Of a DNA stretch of 64,000 bases, positions 26,242 to 35,572 are shown piece by piece. Every line of letters starts with the position of its first letter. Within the stretch, counting starts at the first letter, position 1. The position numbers and the translations under genes are program-made. The notes under the pieces were generated by a model that saw only the letters and a program-made list of their open reading frames with translations, made no database searches and was not told the DNA's origin. Location of the stretch: positions 22,348-86,347 of the forward strand of contig JBKEDB010000087.1 in NCBI GenBank assembly GCA_047975195.1. The letters run 5' to 3'. The stretch comes from Cumulibacter sp047975195. GTDB taxonomy: Bacteria; Actinomycetota; Actinomycetes; Mycobacteriales; Antricoccaceae.

Positions 26242-27375
26242 TCACAGGACGGCGATGTCGTCGCGGTGCATTACCTCGCGACGATTGCCGACGTCCAGTT
26301 CCTGCGTCTGCTTCCCCATCATCGCGCCCACCGCGCGAGACGGGTATTGCACGAGTCCGCGGGCGATCGGCGCGCCATCGGCGGCGATGAGCTCGACCGC
26401 GTCCCCAGCATCAAAGTTACCGCGCACGTCGATGATCCCGGCCGGCAGTAGCGAGCTGCGCCGTACTGCTACGGCCCGTACGGCGCCAGCGTCCAGCACG
26501 ATCTGCCCACGCGGTTCACTCGCCCAGCGCAACCAGAACAGTTTCAGCGGCGGCCGCTTGCCCATCGCCGGCACGAACGTGCCGACCCGTTGACCGGCGA
26601 TAGCCTGCCGCGCCAGTGCGGTGGAGGTGATGATGACCGAGGTACCCGCGCCGGAGGCGATGCGGGCACTGTTGAGTTTGGTGGCCATCCCACCGGTGCC
26701 CACGCCCGCGCTCGCGGCGCCGGACGTGTCGACGCGGGCAAGGTCCCGTACATCGCGGACGACTGAGATCAGATTCGCGGGTCCCTTCGCGGGATTGGCG
26801 TCGTACACCCCGTCAACGTCCGAGAGCAGCACCAGACCCTGCGCACTGACCAGATGAGCCGTCAGCGCGGCGAGCCGATCGTTATCGCCGAATCTGATCT
26901 CATCGGTCGCCACGGCGTCGTTCTCGTTCACGATCGGTATAACGCCAAGTCCCAGCAGGCGGTCGAGGTTGCGTTGCGCGTTGCGGTGATGGGTACGCCG
27001 CTGTAGGTCGTCCGCGGTCAGCAACACCTGCCCGACCCGCAGCCCATGACGAGCGAAGGCCGAAGCGTATGCCTCGGCTAGCAGCAGTTGCCCCACACTA
27101 GCGGCAGCTTGCTGAGTGGCCAGATCCCGCGGGCGGCGACGCAGCGCGAGCGGTTCGAGTCCGGCCGCGATCGCGCCGGAGGACACCAGCACGATCTCCC
27201 GTCCGCCGGCGACTGTTTCGGCCACCACGTCGGCCAGGAAGGCGATCCGTTCGATGTCTAGGCCCGTCGCCCCGTGGCTTCCGGGCTTCGTCAGCGAACT
27301 CGAGCCGACCTTGACGACGATGCGCTTGGCCGCGCCGAGCTCGGCATGCTCGGTGCCGACTTGCTCAGTTGCCAT
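26242..27375 (-). CDS. proB: glutamate 5-kinase
   Basis: ProB of 377 residues. It has an amino acid kinase domain (IVVKVGSSSLTKPG, FGDNDRLAALTAHL, GTGGMATKLNSARIA) and a C-terminal PUA domain (about residues 285-370). It catalyses the first, proline-inhibited step of proline synthesis. It overlaps the obg stop by eleven bases, so obg-proB-proA is probably one transcript. Confidence 0.97.
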   Translation of the reverse strand: MATEQVGTEHAELGAAKRIVVKVGSSSLTKPGSHGATGLDIERIAFLADVVAETVAGGREIVLVSSGAIAAGLEPLALRRRPRDLATQQAAASVGQLLLAEAYASAFARHGLRVGQVLLTADDLQRRTHHRNAQRNLDRLLGLGVIPIVNENDAVATDEIRFGDNDRLAALTAHLVSAQGLVLLSDVDGVYDANPAKGPANLISVVRDVRDLARVDTSGAASAGVGTGGMATKLNSARIASGAGTSVIITSTALARQAIAGQRVGTFVPAMGKRPPLKLFWLRWASEPRGQIVLDAGAVRAVAVRRSSLLPAGIIDVRGNFDAGDAVELIAADGAPIARGLVQYPSRAVGAMMGKQTQELDVGNRREVMHRDDIAVL

Positions 27376-28843
27376 CGTCCTCTCCGATCACGTACCCGTC
27401 CGACTCCTGGATTTCATACGGCATGCGACGCTGGCGCTTAGCCGCGCGACGTTCATCCGCTGAAGGCCGGTCTGCGGTCTGCGCCGCCTCCAGCCTCGGG
27501 TCGGTGCCACGATGCCCAAACGCGACAACACCTGTTTCACCGGCGACCGATTCGGCCGTCGGTTCCCACGCGAAGGTGACTCCGCCGATGGTGACGTCAC
27601 AGCCCGGCAGCGCGCCGTGCCGCGATAGCGCAGCCTCCACGCCGAGTTTCGCCAGCCGGTCGGCGAGGAAGCCGACAGCTTCGTCATTGGTGAAGTCAGT
27701 CTGTCGGATCCAGCGCACCGGCTTAGAGCCCTCGACGATGAATCCGCCGTCACTATCGGGGTCCGGTACGACGGTGAACTCCTGGCCGCCGATCGTCTTG
27801 GGCCGGATGATGACCCGCGGTGCCTCGTGCACCTCATGCTGCAGACGGTGTTGCTCCACCGCAGCACCGAGGGCGAATTTCAACGCATCCAGCCCTTCAT
27901 GGGTCACCGCTGAGATCGCGAATACCTGAAATCCGCGCTCACGCAACTCAGCGGTGACGAAATCAGCGAGTTCTCGGGCCTCCGGAACATCGATCTTGGT
28001 CAGCGCGACGATCGTCGCCCGCTGAGCGAGTTCACCGTATTCGTCGAGCTCACGCACCAACGCGTCGATGTCCGAGACCGGGTCACGCCCCGGCTCCAAC
28101 GTCGCACAGTCCACCACGTGCACCAATACCGACGTGCGCTCCACGTGCCGTAGAAAGTCCAGACCGAGCCCACGGCCCTGCGCCGCGCCGGGGATCAGCC
28201 CGGGTACGTCGGCGACCGTGTAGGTGCTCCCGCCGGCTTGGACGACGCCGAGGTTGGGCACCAGGGTGGTGAACGGATAGTCGGCGATCTTGGGACGTGC
28301 CGCTGAGATGACCGAGATCAGCGAGGACTTACCCGCCGACGGAAATCCGACGAGGCCGACGTCGGCAACCGACTTCAGTTCGAGCACGACGTTGGCTTCC
28401 TCGCCCGGCTCGCCCAGCAGCGCGAAGCCGGGAGCCTTGCGCCGCGATGTCGCCAACGCCGCGGTGCCGAGTCCGCCTCGCCCCCCGGGGGAAACGACGT
28501 ACTCGCTGCCGGCGACGGCCAGGTCGGCGAGCACCTCGCCGTCCTTGGTGGTGACAACCGTGCCGGGCGGTACCCGTAGCGTCAGGTGCTCGCCATTGGC
28601 GCCGGCGCGATGCTTCCCCATACCCGGCTTGCCGTTGCCGGCGCGCTGATGCGGCCGGTAATGGAAATCCAGCAACGTATGGACGTTAGCGTCGGCGACG
28701 AGGCGTACGTCGCCGCCGTTACCGCCGTTACCGCCGTCGGGACCGCCCAACGGCTTGAACTTCTCGCGATGGACCGAGACACAGCCGTGTCCACCGTTAC
28801 CGCCGGAGACGTGCAAAACGGTGCGGTCGATGAAATCAGCCAT
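27365..28843 (-). CDS. obg: Obg/CgtA GTPase
   Basis: Large Obg GTPase of 492 residues, a 50S assembly and stress-response factor. It has the glycine-rich Obg fold (VHVSGGNGGHGCVSVHREKF variant at the N-terminus), G motifs GFPSAGKSS, DVPGLI and TKIDVPE, an OCT domain (about 355-430) and an extra charged tail typical of actinobacteria. A terminator separates it from rpmA, and proB overlaps its end. Confidence 0.96.
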   Translation of the reverse strand: MADFIDRTVLHVSGGNGGHGCVSVHREKFKPLGGPDGGNGGNGGDVRLVADANVHTLLDFHYRPHQRAGNGKPGMGKHRAGANGEHLTLRVPPGTVVTTKDGEVLADLAVAGSEYVVSPGGRGGLGTAALATSRRKAPGFALLGEPGEEANVVLELKSVADVGLVGFPSAGKSSLISVISAARPKIADYPFTTLVPNLGVVQAGGSTYTVADVPGLIPGAAQGRGLGLDFLRHVERTSVLVHVVDCATLEPGRDPVSDIDALVRELDEYGELAQRATIVALTKIDVPEARELADFVTAELRERGFQVFAISAVTHEGLDALKFALGAAVEQHRLQHEVHEAPRVIIRPKTIGGQEFTVVPDPDSDGGFIVEGSKPVRWIRQTDFTNDEAVGFLADRLAKLGVEAALSRHGALPGCDVTIGGVTFAWEPTAESVAGETGVVAFGHRGTDPRLEAAQTADRPSADERRAAKRQRRMPYEIQESDGYVIGEDDGN

Positions 28844-28876
28844 GCGGATCAGGTCCCTTTGACTCAGATGAAATGA

Positions 28877-28919
28877 GTCGAGGGGCTAGGAGACCCGTCC
28901 GGTCCCCTAGCCCCTCGAC
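28877..28919 (-). terminator. intrinsic terminator after rpmA
   Basis: Perfect 14-base stem GTCGAGGGGCTAGG / CCTAGCCCCTCGAC with further GACC/GGTC pairing in the loop. On the minus strand it lies 23 bases after the L27 stop and is followed by a T-containing run (TCATTTCATCT). It separates rplU-rpmA from obg. Confidence 0.9.
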
Positions 28920-28942
28920 GAAAGTGTGCTCAGGTGCGAGCC

Positions 28943-29209
28943 TTAGCCCGCTGCCGTCTCGAGTTCGACGACGCTAACCTGCTTCTTGCCACGTCGCGTA
29001 CCAAACTCGACCGCGCCGCTCGCCAGGGCGAAGAGGGTGTCATCGCCGCCACGGCCGACGTTCTCCCCGGGGTGGAAGTGGGTGCCGCGCTGACGAACGA
29101 TGATCTCGCCTGGCTTGACGACCTGGCCGCCGAAACGCTTCACGCCGAGGCGCTGGGCGTTGGAATCGCGACCGTTACGGGTTGAGGATGCGCCCTTTTT
29201 GCTTGACAT
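28943..29209 (-). CDS. rpmA: 50S ribosomal protein L27
   Basis: L27 of 88 residues with KKGASSTRNGRDSNAQRLG and the QRGTHFHPGENVGRGGDDTL core. Its N-terminal tail reaches the peptidyl-transferase centre. It starts Met-Ser-Ser-Lys-Lys instead of the common Met-Ala-His-Lys-Lys, and no cleaved Firmicutes-type leader is present. It lies 12 bases after rplU. Confidence 0.97.
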   Translation of the reverse strand: MSSKKGASSTRNGRDSNAQRLGVKRFGGQVVKPGEIIVRQRGTHFHPGENVGRGGDDTLFALASGAVEFGTRRGKKQVSVVELETAAG

Positions 29210-29221
29210 ATCTAAAAACGC

Positions 29222-29536
29222 CTACTTCCCGCTGTTGATTCCGGTGACCTTGACCAGCGTCAGCAGCTGACGGTGACCCTGGCGCTTCTTGTAGCCGGTC
29301 TTGTTCTTGTACTTGAGGATGTTGATCTTCGGACCCTTGACCTGGTCGACGATCTCGGCATCGACAGTGATCTTGGCGAGCGCGCCCGCGTCCGAGGTGA
29401 CGTCCGCACCGTCGACCACTAGCACGACCGGCAGCGACACCGCAGCACCCGGCTCGCCCTCGAGCGTCTCGACCTCGAACCGGTCACCCTCGGCGACGCG
29501 GTACTGCTTGCCGCCAGTCTTGACTACGGCGTACAC
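29222..29536 (-). CDS. rplU: 50S ribosomal protein L21
   Basis: L21 of 104 residues, with the YAVVKTGGKQYRVAEGD N-terminus and a KNKTGYKKRQGHRQ basic C-terminus. The GTG at 29536 has GGGAG close upstream. It is first in the rplU-rpmA transcript, with a predicted promoter about 100 bases upstream. Confidence 0.97.
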   Translation of the reverse strand: MYAVVKTGGKQYRVAEGDRFEVETLEGEPGAAVSLPVVLVVDGADVTSDAGALAKITVDAEIVDQVKGPKINILKYKNKTGYKKRQGHRQLLTLVKVTGINSGK

Positions 29537-29638
29537 GGCAACTCCCTGGTTACGTATCTACTCGGGCGCAGGCAGCAATCGCCACCGACGCGTAATGCAA
29601 AGTCTTGCGCCTCAGATCGTTACCAGGCGCGACGAACA

Positions 29639-29669
29639 AATATATCGCATCTCCCCCGGTTGGGGTCAA
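29639..29669 (-). promoter_or_regulatory. candidate promoter for rplU-rpmA
   Basis: On the minus strand, TTGACC then a 19-base spacer and TATATT, about 103 bases before the L21 start. The AT-rich -10 is conspicuous in this GC-rich DNA. The spacer contains a small CCCC-AACC-GGGG hairpin. Prediction by eye. Confidence 0.45.
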
Positions 29670-29703
29670 TGAGTCCCGATCGGACCTGCCTCACATTTTA
29701 GGC

Positions 29704-32484
29704 TCACGCCGACGACGTCGGCGGTCCGGCCGGACGGCGGGCCGCGCGACGACGCGTCCGCACCGGTCGCCGCGCGGGCTCCTCGTTGGTGTTAGCAGCC
29801 GGGTCGGGCTGTTCCGCCGCCACAGGTGTGTCGGGCGGCAGCGGCGCGCTCGCAGTCTCAGGCGGCTTCTGCTGCTCCGCCGCATCGTCCGATGCGCTGC
29901 TCTGTGACACTGGCGCCGCCGGCGGAAGGTCCACGGTGGTCGCAGGTTCGTCCGGCACGCTGAACGTCTCGAACACGGAGTCAGCGTCAGCCTCCGTCGC
30001 CGCAGAGGGCTCGTCCTTCTGGCTAGCGGCGGCGATAGCGCTTAATTGTGGGGTCGAGTCTCGGCGGGGTTCTTCCTTCGGCACGGTGGCGTTGTGCGTG
30101 TCGCGGCCACCCCTGCGCGAGCGGCTGCCTCGGCGGGACGTCGGCTCGGAACCGGTCGAGGCTGTTTTCTTCTCGATCGGCTCCTCGTGCACGATGATCC
30201 CGCGTCCGTCACAATGCGGGCACGGTTCGCTGAACGCATCTATCAGGCCCTGCCCCACCCGCTTACGGGTCATCTGCACCAGGCCCAGAGAGGTCACTTC
30301 GGCGACCTGATGTTTGGTGCGGTCGCGGCCCAGGCATTCGGTGAGCCGACGCAGCACCAGCTCGCGGTTGCTCTCCAGCAGCATGTCGATGAAGTCGATG
30401 ACCACGATTCCGCCGACGTCGCGCAGGCGCAGTTGGCGGACGATCTCCTCGGCAGCCTCCAGGTTGTTCTTGGTGACGGTCTGCTCCAGGTTGCCGCCAC
30501 TGCCGGTGAATTTGCCGGTGTTCACATCGATGACTGTCATCGCCTCGGTGCGGTCGATCACCAGCGAACCTCCGCTGGGCAGCCACACCTTGCGGTCGAG
30601 TGCTTTCGCCAACTGCTCGTCGATTCGGTGCTCCTTGAAGACATCCTGCTCTGGCTGACTCTGCGAAATACGATCGACCAGGTCCGGGGCGACGTGCTGG
30701 ATGTAGCTCGAGATCGTGTCCCACGCCTGGGTACCGGAGACCACCATTTTCGCGAAGTCCTCGTTGAACAGGTCCCGGACGACACGAATGGCCAAGTCGG
30801 GCTCTTCGTAGAGCATCGACGTGGCCTTGGTCTTGTCCTCGGCAGCTTTCTGCTCGATGACTTCCCACTGCGCCTTCAGCCGCTGCACATCACGATTGAG
30901 CTCTTCTTCGCTGGCGCCTTCGGCGGCGGTGCGGATGATCACGCCCGCGTCTTCGGGCACGATCCGCCGCAGGATTTCCTTCAGGCGCGCGCGTTCCTGT
31001 TCGGGAAGTTTGCGGCTGATCCCGGTCATCGAGCCGCCAGGCACATAGACCAGGTAGCGGCCTGGCAAGGAGATCTGACTGGTCAGTCGCGCGCCCTTGT
31101 GTCCGATCGGGTCCTTGGTGACCTGTACGAGGACCTTGTCGCCGGATTTCAGCGCCTGTTCGATATTGCGCTGTTTTCCTTCCAGCCCGGCCTTGTCCCA
31201 GTTGACCTCACCGGCGTACAGCACCGCATTACGGCGTTTTCCGATGTCGATGAACGCCGCCTCCATGCTGGGCAGCACGTTCTGCACGCGCCCGAGGTAG
31301 ACCCCGCCGGCAAACGACTGCTCACTCGCGAGCGTCACGTAATGCTCCACGAGGACGTCATCTTCGAGGACGGCGATCTGGGTGCGCTCGCCTTGCTGCC
31401 GCACCACCATCTCGCGAGTCACCGACTCGCGGCGCGCCAGGAATTCGGCTTCGGTCAGGATCGGCGCGCGGCGTCGACCGTGATCGCGTCCTTCCTTGCG
31501 ACGCTGACGCTTGGCCTCCAGCCGAACCGAGCCGCTGACGCCCTGCACCTTGTCGGCGGAACTGTCGCTGGGGGCGCTACCGGAGTTTCCATCGCTGTCT
31601 GAACCGCGGCGCCGCCGCCGGCGGCGGCGCCGCGAGCCGGACTCGTTTTCGTCGGCTGCGTCGTTGTCGTCCGCTGCCTCGTCCTTATCAGACTTCTCGG
31701 TGTCCTTACCGGACTTCTCGCTGTCCTTACCGGCGTGCTTGGCGTCCTTTCCGGCGTGCTTGGCGTCCTTTCCGGCGTTCTTGGCATCGTCCGCGTCGGC
31801 CGAGCCCTTACCGTTGGACTTCCCACTACCGAGCGCCTCATCTGTATCGGGCGCAGACGAGGCGTCGTCGGTGTCGTTGCTGGCCTCGTCGCCGTCCTCC
31901 TTGCGTCGCCCGCGTCCGCGACGCCCCCGGCGACGGCGGCGCGAAGACGAGTCGTCCTCAGCATCGGAGGTGCCGTCGTCACCTGACGCGTCACCGTCGT
32001 CCTCGTCGTCTTCCGCGTCGGTGGACGGGGCCTCTCGAGGTGGTCGCACGACCTCCTCAGGAGCCTGGAAAAGGGCGAATGGGTTGAACGAAGCCCGCGG
32101 TGTCACTTCGACCTCTGACGGCCCGGTGTCCACGTGTGACAGCTGAGGGGCTAGCGAGGTGACGAACGGCTGGACTTCGGCCTCGACGCTCGGCGCAAGG
32201 ATCGGAAATTCTTCCTCGACGGGCACGATCTCTACGTCCGCAGCCGGCGGTTGAGCGAGCTCTTGATCTCCGCTCGCGGCGTCACCGGTCGCACTGCCGG
32301 TCGAGGTTGAGTTCTCCGACACTCTCGACTCGGGGGTCGTCACCTGCTCCGGTCCCCTGTCGCTCGACTGCTGCGGATCGTCGGCTGCTGTTTCGGCGTC
32401 CGCCCGCGCTGCGTCGGCAGGATCCTGCAGATCCTTGGCCCGATCGGGTGCGGTCGAGGTGGGCTCGTCTTCACGTTCACGCAT
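29704..32484 (-). CDS. rne: ribonuclease E/G
   Basis: Endoribonuclease E/G of 926 residues. The catalytic core occupies roughly residues 370-790: an S1 domain (FAGGVYLGRVQNVLPSMEAA), the metal-binding VIDVNTG and VIDFIDM aspartates, and the zinc-link CPHCDGRG. In front is a long, charged, probably disordered extension with Arg-rich patches and a run of Lys-Asp heptads; a second disordered tail follows. Such flanks scaffold degradosome partners in mycobacteria. The ATG at 32484 (MREREDEP) has AAGGAG eleven bases upstream; the frame open to 32637 lacks support. Confidence 0.95.
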   Translation of the reverse strand: MREREDEPTSTAPDRAKDLQDPADAARADAETAADDPQQSSDRGPEQVTTPESRVSENSTSTGSATGDAASGDQELAQPPAADVEIVPVEEEFPILAPSVEAEVQPFVTSLAPQLSHVDTGPSEVEVTPRASFNPFALFQAPEEVVRPPREAPSTDAEDDEDDGDASGDDGTSDAEDDSSSRRRRRGRRGRGRRKEDGDEASNDTDDASSAPDTDEALGSGKSNGKGSADADDAKNAGKDAKHAGKDAKHAGKDSEKSGKDTEKSDKDEAADDNDAADENESGSRRRRRRRRRGSDSDGNSGSAPSDSSADKVQGVSGSVRLEAKRQRRKEGRDHGRRRAPILTEAEFLARRESVTREMVVRQQGERTQIAVLEDDVLVEHYVTLASEQSFAGGVYLGRVQNVLPSMEAAFIDIGKRRNAVLYAGEVNWDKAGLEGKQRNIEQALKSGDKVLVQVTKDPIGHKGARLTSQISLPGRYLVYVPGGSMTGISRKLPEQERARLKEILRRIVPEDAGVIIRTAAEGASEEELNRDVQRLKAQWEVIEQKAAEDKTKATSMLYEEPDLAIRVVRDLFNEDFAKMVVSGTQAWDTISSYIQHVAPDLVDRISQSQPEQDVFKEHRIDEQLAKALDRKVWLPSGGSLVIDRTEAMTVIDVNTGKFTGSGGNLEQTVTKNNLEAAEEIVRQLRLRDVGGIVVIDFIDMLLESNRELVLRRLTECLGRDRTKHQVAEVTSLGLVQMTRKRVGQGLIDAFSEPCPHCDGRGIIVHEEPIEKKTASTGSEPTSRRGSRSRRGGRDTHNATVPKEEPRRDSTPQLSAIAAASQKDEPSAATEADADSVFETFSVPDEPATTVDLPPAAPVSQSSASDDAAEQQKPPETASAPLPPDTPVAAEQPDPAANTNEEPARRPVRTRRRAARRPAGPPTSSA
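31681..31785 (-). repeat. five tandem 21-base units inside rne
   Basis: Five consecutive 21-base units (starting at 31681, 31702, 31723, 31744 and 31765) on the plus strand begin GTCCTTaccgg or close variants. They encode seven-residue units of the type A-G-K-D-x-K-H in the disordered N-terminal region of RNase E/G. Units three to five are nearly identical, suggesting recent duplication. Confidence 0.9.
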
Positions 32485-32658
32485 ACGCTGCGAAACTCCT
32501 TCGCGGCCCGTGCAGCAGCGAGCGCTCCGGCTAGGCCGGAGGCAAGCGCGCGCTGGCCATGTCATGCGGTCGTGACCTCTGGCCGTCCAGGTCAGACCGA
32601 AAAGTCTGGTCGGTCGTCGCCACGGAGCGCCTCGCATCGTCCTGTGGGACGACGGTCG

Positions 32659-33435
32659 CTAACTCGCCGGCGACGGTGTGATGACGGTGCTGTCGACCGC
32701 GATCGGGTCCAGCAGCCGTCCGCTGTCGTCGAGGGATCCTTGAGCCAGCCGCAGTGCAACGGGCAACTGCGGCGGTACAAGTCCTGCGACGTCCCGCAGA
32801 GCGGCGTACACGTCATCTGGTCGTACGACGGGAATGGACTGTCGCACGATCGCGGTCATTATGGCACATGTTGCCGGACCGTCGGCCACGTCGGCGCTCG
32901 CGAGCGCAGCGCCCACGTCAACCTGCTTGCGACCTGACTGGGTGATTCGCTCGACGGTGAACGTCCCGGCCGCCAGCAACGCGGCGACCGCGGGCCGCAC
33001 CTGGTCGGCGAGCAGACCGCCAAAGGCGAACTGCCACTGTGATGCATCTACCCGGTCGGCCAGCGATTTCGCGCGGGCTTCGACGACCTCAAGAATGTCG
33101 AGATCGGCCGGCAGCGCCTCATCCAAACGGCGGCGTACCTCATCGGGTTCGATGACGGCGGACAGACCGATCTCCAGGTACTCGGCCTCACTGGCCACAC
33201 CAGTGGGTGCGGCGCCGACCCAGGAGATCTTCGGGTGCGGGGTAAAACCGGCTGAGAACGCGACCGGCAGTCGTGCGCGGCGCACCGCGCGCTCGAACAC
33301 CCTGGTGTAGTCGCGGTGCGACATGAATCGCAGACGACCGACCTTCGTGTACCTGATCCACAGCCGCTGCACGACCGGCGGTGGTGGCGGGCCGTCCGGC
33401 GTCCGCTGTTTACGTTTGCGCGGTTTACCGCTCAT
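32659..33435 (-). CDS. DUF2344 radical SAM-linked protein
   Basis: A 258-residue protein of the TIGR03936/DUF2344 family, recognised from RLWIRYTKVGRLRFMSHRD and the FSAGFTPHPKISW segment. Members are almost always encoded next to a TIGR03960 radical SAM protein, as here, where its start overlaps that gene's stop by four bases. In some bacteria the two domains are fused. The function is unproven; an RNA-modification role has been suggested from context. Confidence 0.9.
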   Translation of the reverse strand: MSGKPRKRKQRTPDGPPPPPVVQRLWIRYTKVGRLRFMSHRDYTRVFERAVRRARLPVAFSAGFTPHPKISWVGAAPTGVASEAEYLEIGLSAVIEPDEVRRRLDEALPADLDILEVVEARAKSLADRVDASQWQFAFGGLLADQVRPAVAALLAAGTFTVERITQSGRKQVDVGAALASADVADGPATCAIMTAIVRQSIPVVRPDDVYAALRDVAGLVPPQLPVALRLAQGSLDDSGRLLDPIAVDSTVITPSPAS

Positions 33436-35372
33436 GGGTGATCTCCGCCGTTGTTGACGACAGTCAACGGCAGCAGCGTCTTACCTGTCGGGCCGATCTG
33501 AATGTCAGTGCCCATCCCCGGGCACACGCCGCAGTCGTAACACGGGATCCACCGGCAGTCGTCAACTTCAGTCTCATCGATCGCGTCGAGCCAGTCGTCC
33601 CACAGCCACTGCTTGTCCAAACCCGAGTCCAGGTGGTCCCAGGGCAAGATCTCATCTTCGCCGCGCTCGCGGGTGGTGTACCAAGCCAGGTCAACGCCGT
33701 ACGGCGCCAGAGCGCTGGCGGCGGCGGCAACCCACCGCTCGTGCGAGAAATGTTCGCTCCAGCCGTCGAACTTGCCGCCGGCCTCCCACACTGCACGGAT
33801 CACCGCACCGACGCGCCGATCACCCCGGGAGAGCAATCCCTCGACCTCGGACGGTTTGCCGTCGTGGTACCGAAAGCCGATGGAGCGCCCCAGGTTGCGA
33901 TCGCTGGTGATCTCTGCCTTCAGCTTCGCCAGTCGTTCGTCGATGGTCTGCGCGCTGGCCTGCGAGGCCCACTGGAACGGCGTGTGGGCCTTCGGCACGA
34001 AGCCGCCGATGGACACGGTGCAGCGAATGTCGTTGCGTCCAGAGGCCGCCCGACCGGCAGTGATGACCTCTTTGGCCATGTCGGCGATCTCCAGGACGTC
34101 CTCATCAGTCTCGGTCGGCAGCCCACACATGAAGTAGAGCTTGACCTGTCGCCAGCCGTTGGCGTACGCCGTGGTGACGGTGCGGATCAGATCTTCCTTG
34201 CTGACCATCTTGTTGATGACCTTACGGATCCGCTCGCTGCCGCCCTCAGGCGCGAACGTCAGACCCGAGCGTCGACCATTGCGCGACAGCTCGTTCGCGA
34301 GGTCGATGTTGAATGCATCCACCCGGGTTGACGGCAGCGACAATGACGTCTTCGAATCCTCGTATCGATCGGCGAGACCCTTGGTGATATCGGCGATCTC
34401 GGAGTGATCGGCACTGGACAGGCTCAGTAGCCCGACCTCCTCGAAGCCGGTCGCGTTCAGGCCGCGCTCAACCATCTCGCCGATGCCGGTGATGGAACGT
34501 TCGCGGACCGGTCTGGTGATCATGCCGGCCTGGCAGAAACGGCACCCGCGAGTGCAGCCGCGAAAGATCTCGACCGACATTCGCTCATGCACCGACTCGG
34601 CAAGCGGCACCAGCGGTTGCTTCGGGTACGGCCAGTCGTCCAGGTTCATCGTGGTGCGCTTCGGCACGCGGTCGGGAACGTCGCCGTGCTGCGGCGCTAC
34701 GGACGCGATCGCACCGTCGGGGCCGTACTCGACCTCGTACAAACTCGGTACATACACGCCAGGAATCTGCGCGAGGCGCCGCAGCAGTGCACCGCGATCG
34801 CTCCCGCCGGCCGCCTTCCAGGCCTTGACGACATCCGTGACGTCGCCGACGACCTGTTCGCCGTCGCCGAGGGCAGCCGCATCGATGAAGTTGGCGATCG
34901 GCTCGGGGTTGAACGCGGCATGTCCACCGGCCAGCACGATCGGGTGCTCGGCCGTGCGCTCGGCGGCATCGATCGGAATCTGCGCGAGGTCCAGGGCTTC
35001 GAGCAGGTTCGTGTAGCCCAATTCGGTGGCGAACGAGACTCCTAGGACGTCGAAGTCTCGCACCGGGCGATGACCGTCGACCGTGAATTGTGGCACCTGT
35101 TCTTTGCGCATCAATTCGGCGAGGTCCGGCCACACGGCATAAGTGCGCTCGGCGAGCGTGTCAGCGCGCTCGTTCAGCACTTCGTAGAGAATCATCAGGC
35201 CCTGATTGGGCAACCCGACCTCGTACGCGTCGGGATACATCAGCGCCCATCGAACGTCGGCGGACTCCCACTCCTTCACCGTGGAGTTGAGTTCGCCGCC
35301 GACGTACTGGATCGGCTTTTGGACCTGGGTGAGCAGCGGCTCCAGGTCGGAGAAGACAGAGTGTGAGGTCAT
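33432..35372 (-). CDS. TIGR03960-family B12-binding-like radical SAM protein
   Basis: Radical SAM protein of 646 residues. An N-terminal cobalamin-binding-like domain (about 35-220) precedes the SAM cluster motif in RGCTRGCRFCQAG (Cys273, Cys277, Cys280). A C-terminal cysteine cluster (CYDCGVCPG) may bind a second iron-sulfur cluster. It is coupled to the DUF2344 gene and lies just upstream of rne, an arrangement common in actinobacteria. The substrate is unknown. Confidence 0.92.
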   Translation of the reverse strand: MTSHSVFSDLEPLLTQVQKPIQYVGGELNSTVKEWESADVRWALMYPDAYEVGLPNQGLMILYEVLNERADTLAERTYAVWPDLAELMRKEQVPQFTVDGHRPVRDFDVLGVSFATELGYTNLLEALDLAQIPIDAAERTAEHPIVLAGGHAAFNPEPIANFIDAAALGDGEQVVGDVTDVVKAWKAAGGSDRGALLRRLAQIPGVYVPSLYEVEYGPDGAIASVAPQHGDVPDRVPKRTTMNLDDWPYPKQPLVPLAESVHERMSVEIFRGCTRGCRFCQAGMITRPVRERSITGIGEMVERGLNATGFEEVGLLSLSSADHSEIADITKGLADRYEDSKTSLSLPSTRVDAFNIDLANELSRNGRRSGLTFAPEGGSERIRKVINKMVSKEDLIRTVTTAYANGWRQVKLYFMCGLPTETDEDVLEIADMAKEVITAGRAASGRNDIRCTVSIGGFVPKAHTPFQWASQASAQTIDERLAKLKAEITSDRNLGRSIGFRYHDGKPSEVEGLLSRGDRRVGAVIRAVWEAGGKFDGWSEHFSHERWVAAAASALAPYGVDLAWYTTRERGEDEILPWDHLDSGLDKQWLWDDWLDAIDETEVDDCRWIPCYDCGVCPGMGTDIQIGPTGKTLLPLTVVNNGGDHP

Positions 35373-35572
35373 AGCCTCTCAAGGGTAACTGCCTGGCGCC
35401 GATCAAGCCTCGCACCAACGGGTGATGATGGCCGCCGCATCCGATCGGTCCGCGGCAGCGCTGACTGCGGCTCGCCTCGATCCAGGCGCAGCATGCACCT
35501 CTGCGGACGGAATCTGTCCTACTAGAACGGCATTCTCGAAGACGTCAAAGACATCAACCTGAGGAGCCGATC

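Noticed and set aside
29653..29665. CCCC-GGTT-GGGG hairpin as a terminator of rne
   Set aside because: Stem of only four pairs and on the wrong side of the rne stop; better explained as the rplU promoter spacer.
30046..31602. 518-residue plus-strand frame
   Set aside because: Antisense of the RNase E/G gene, whose domains are clear on the minus strand.
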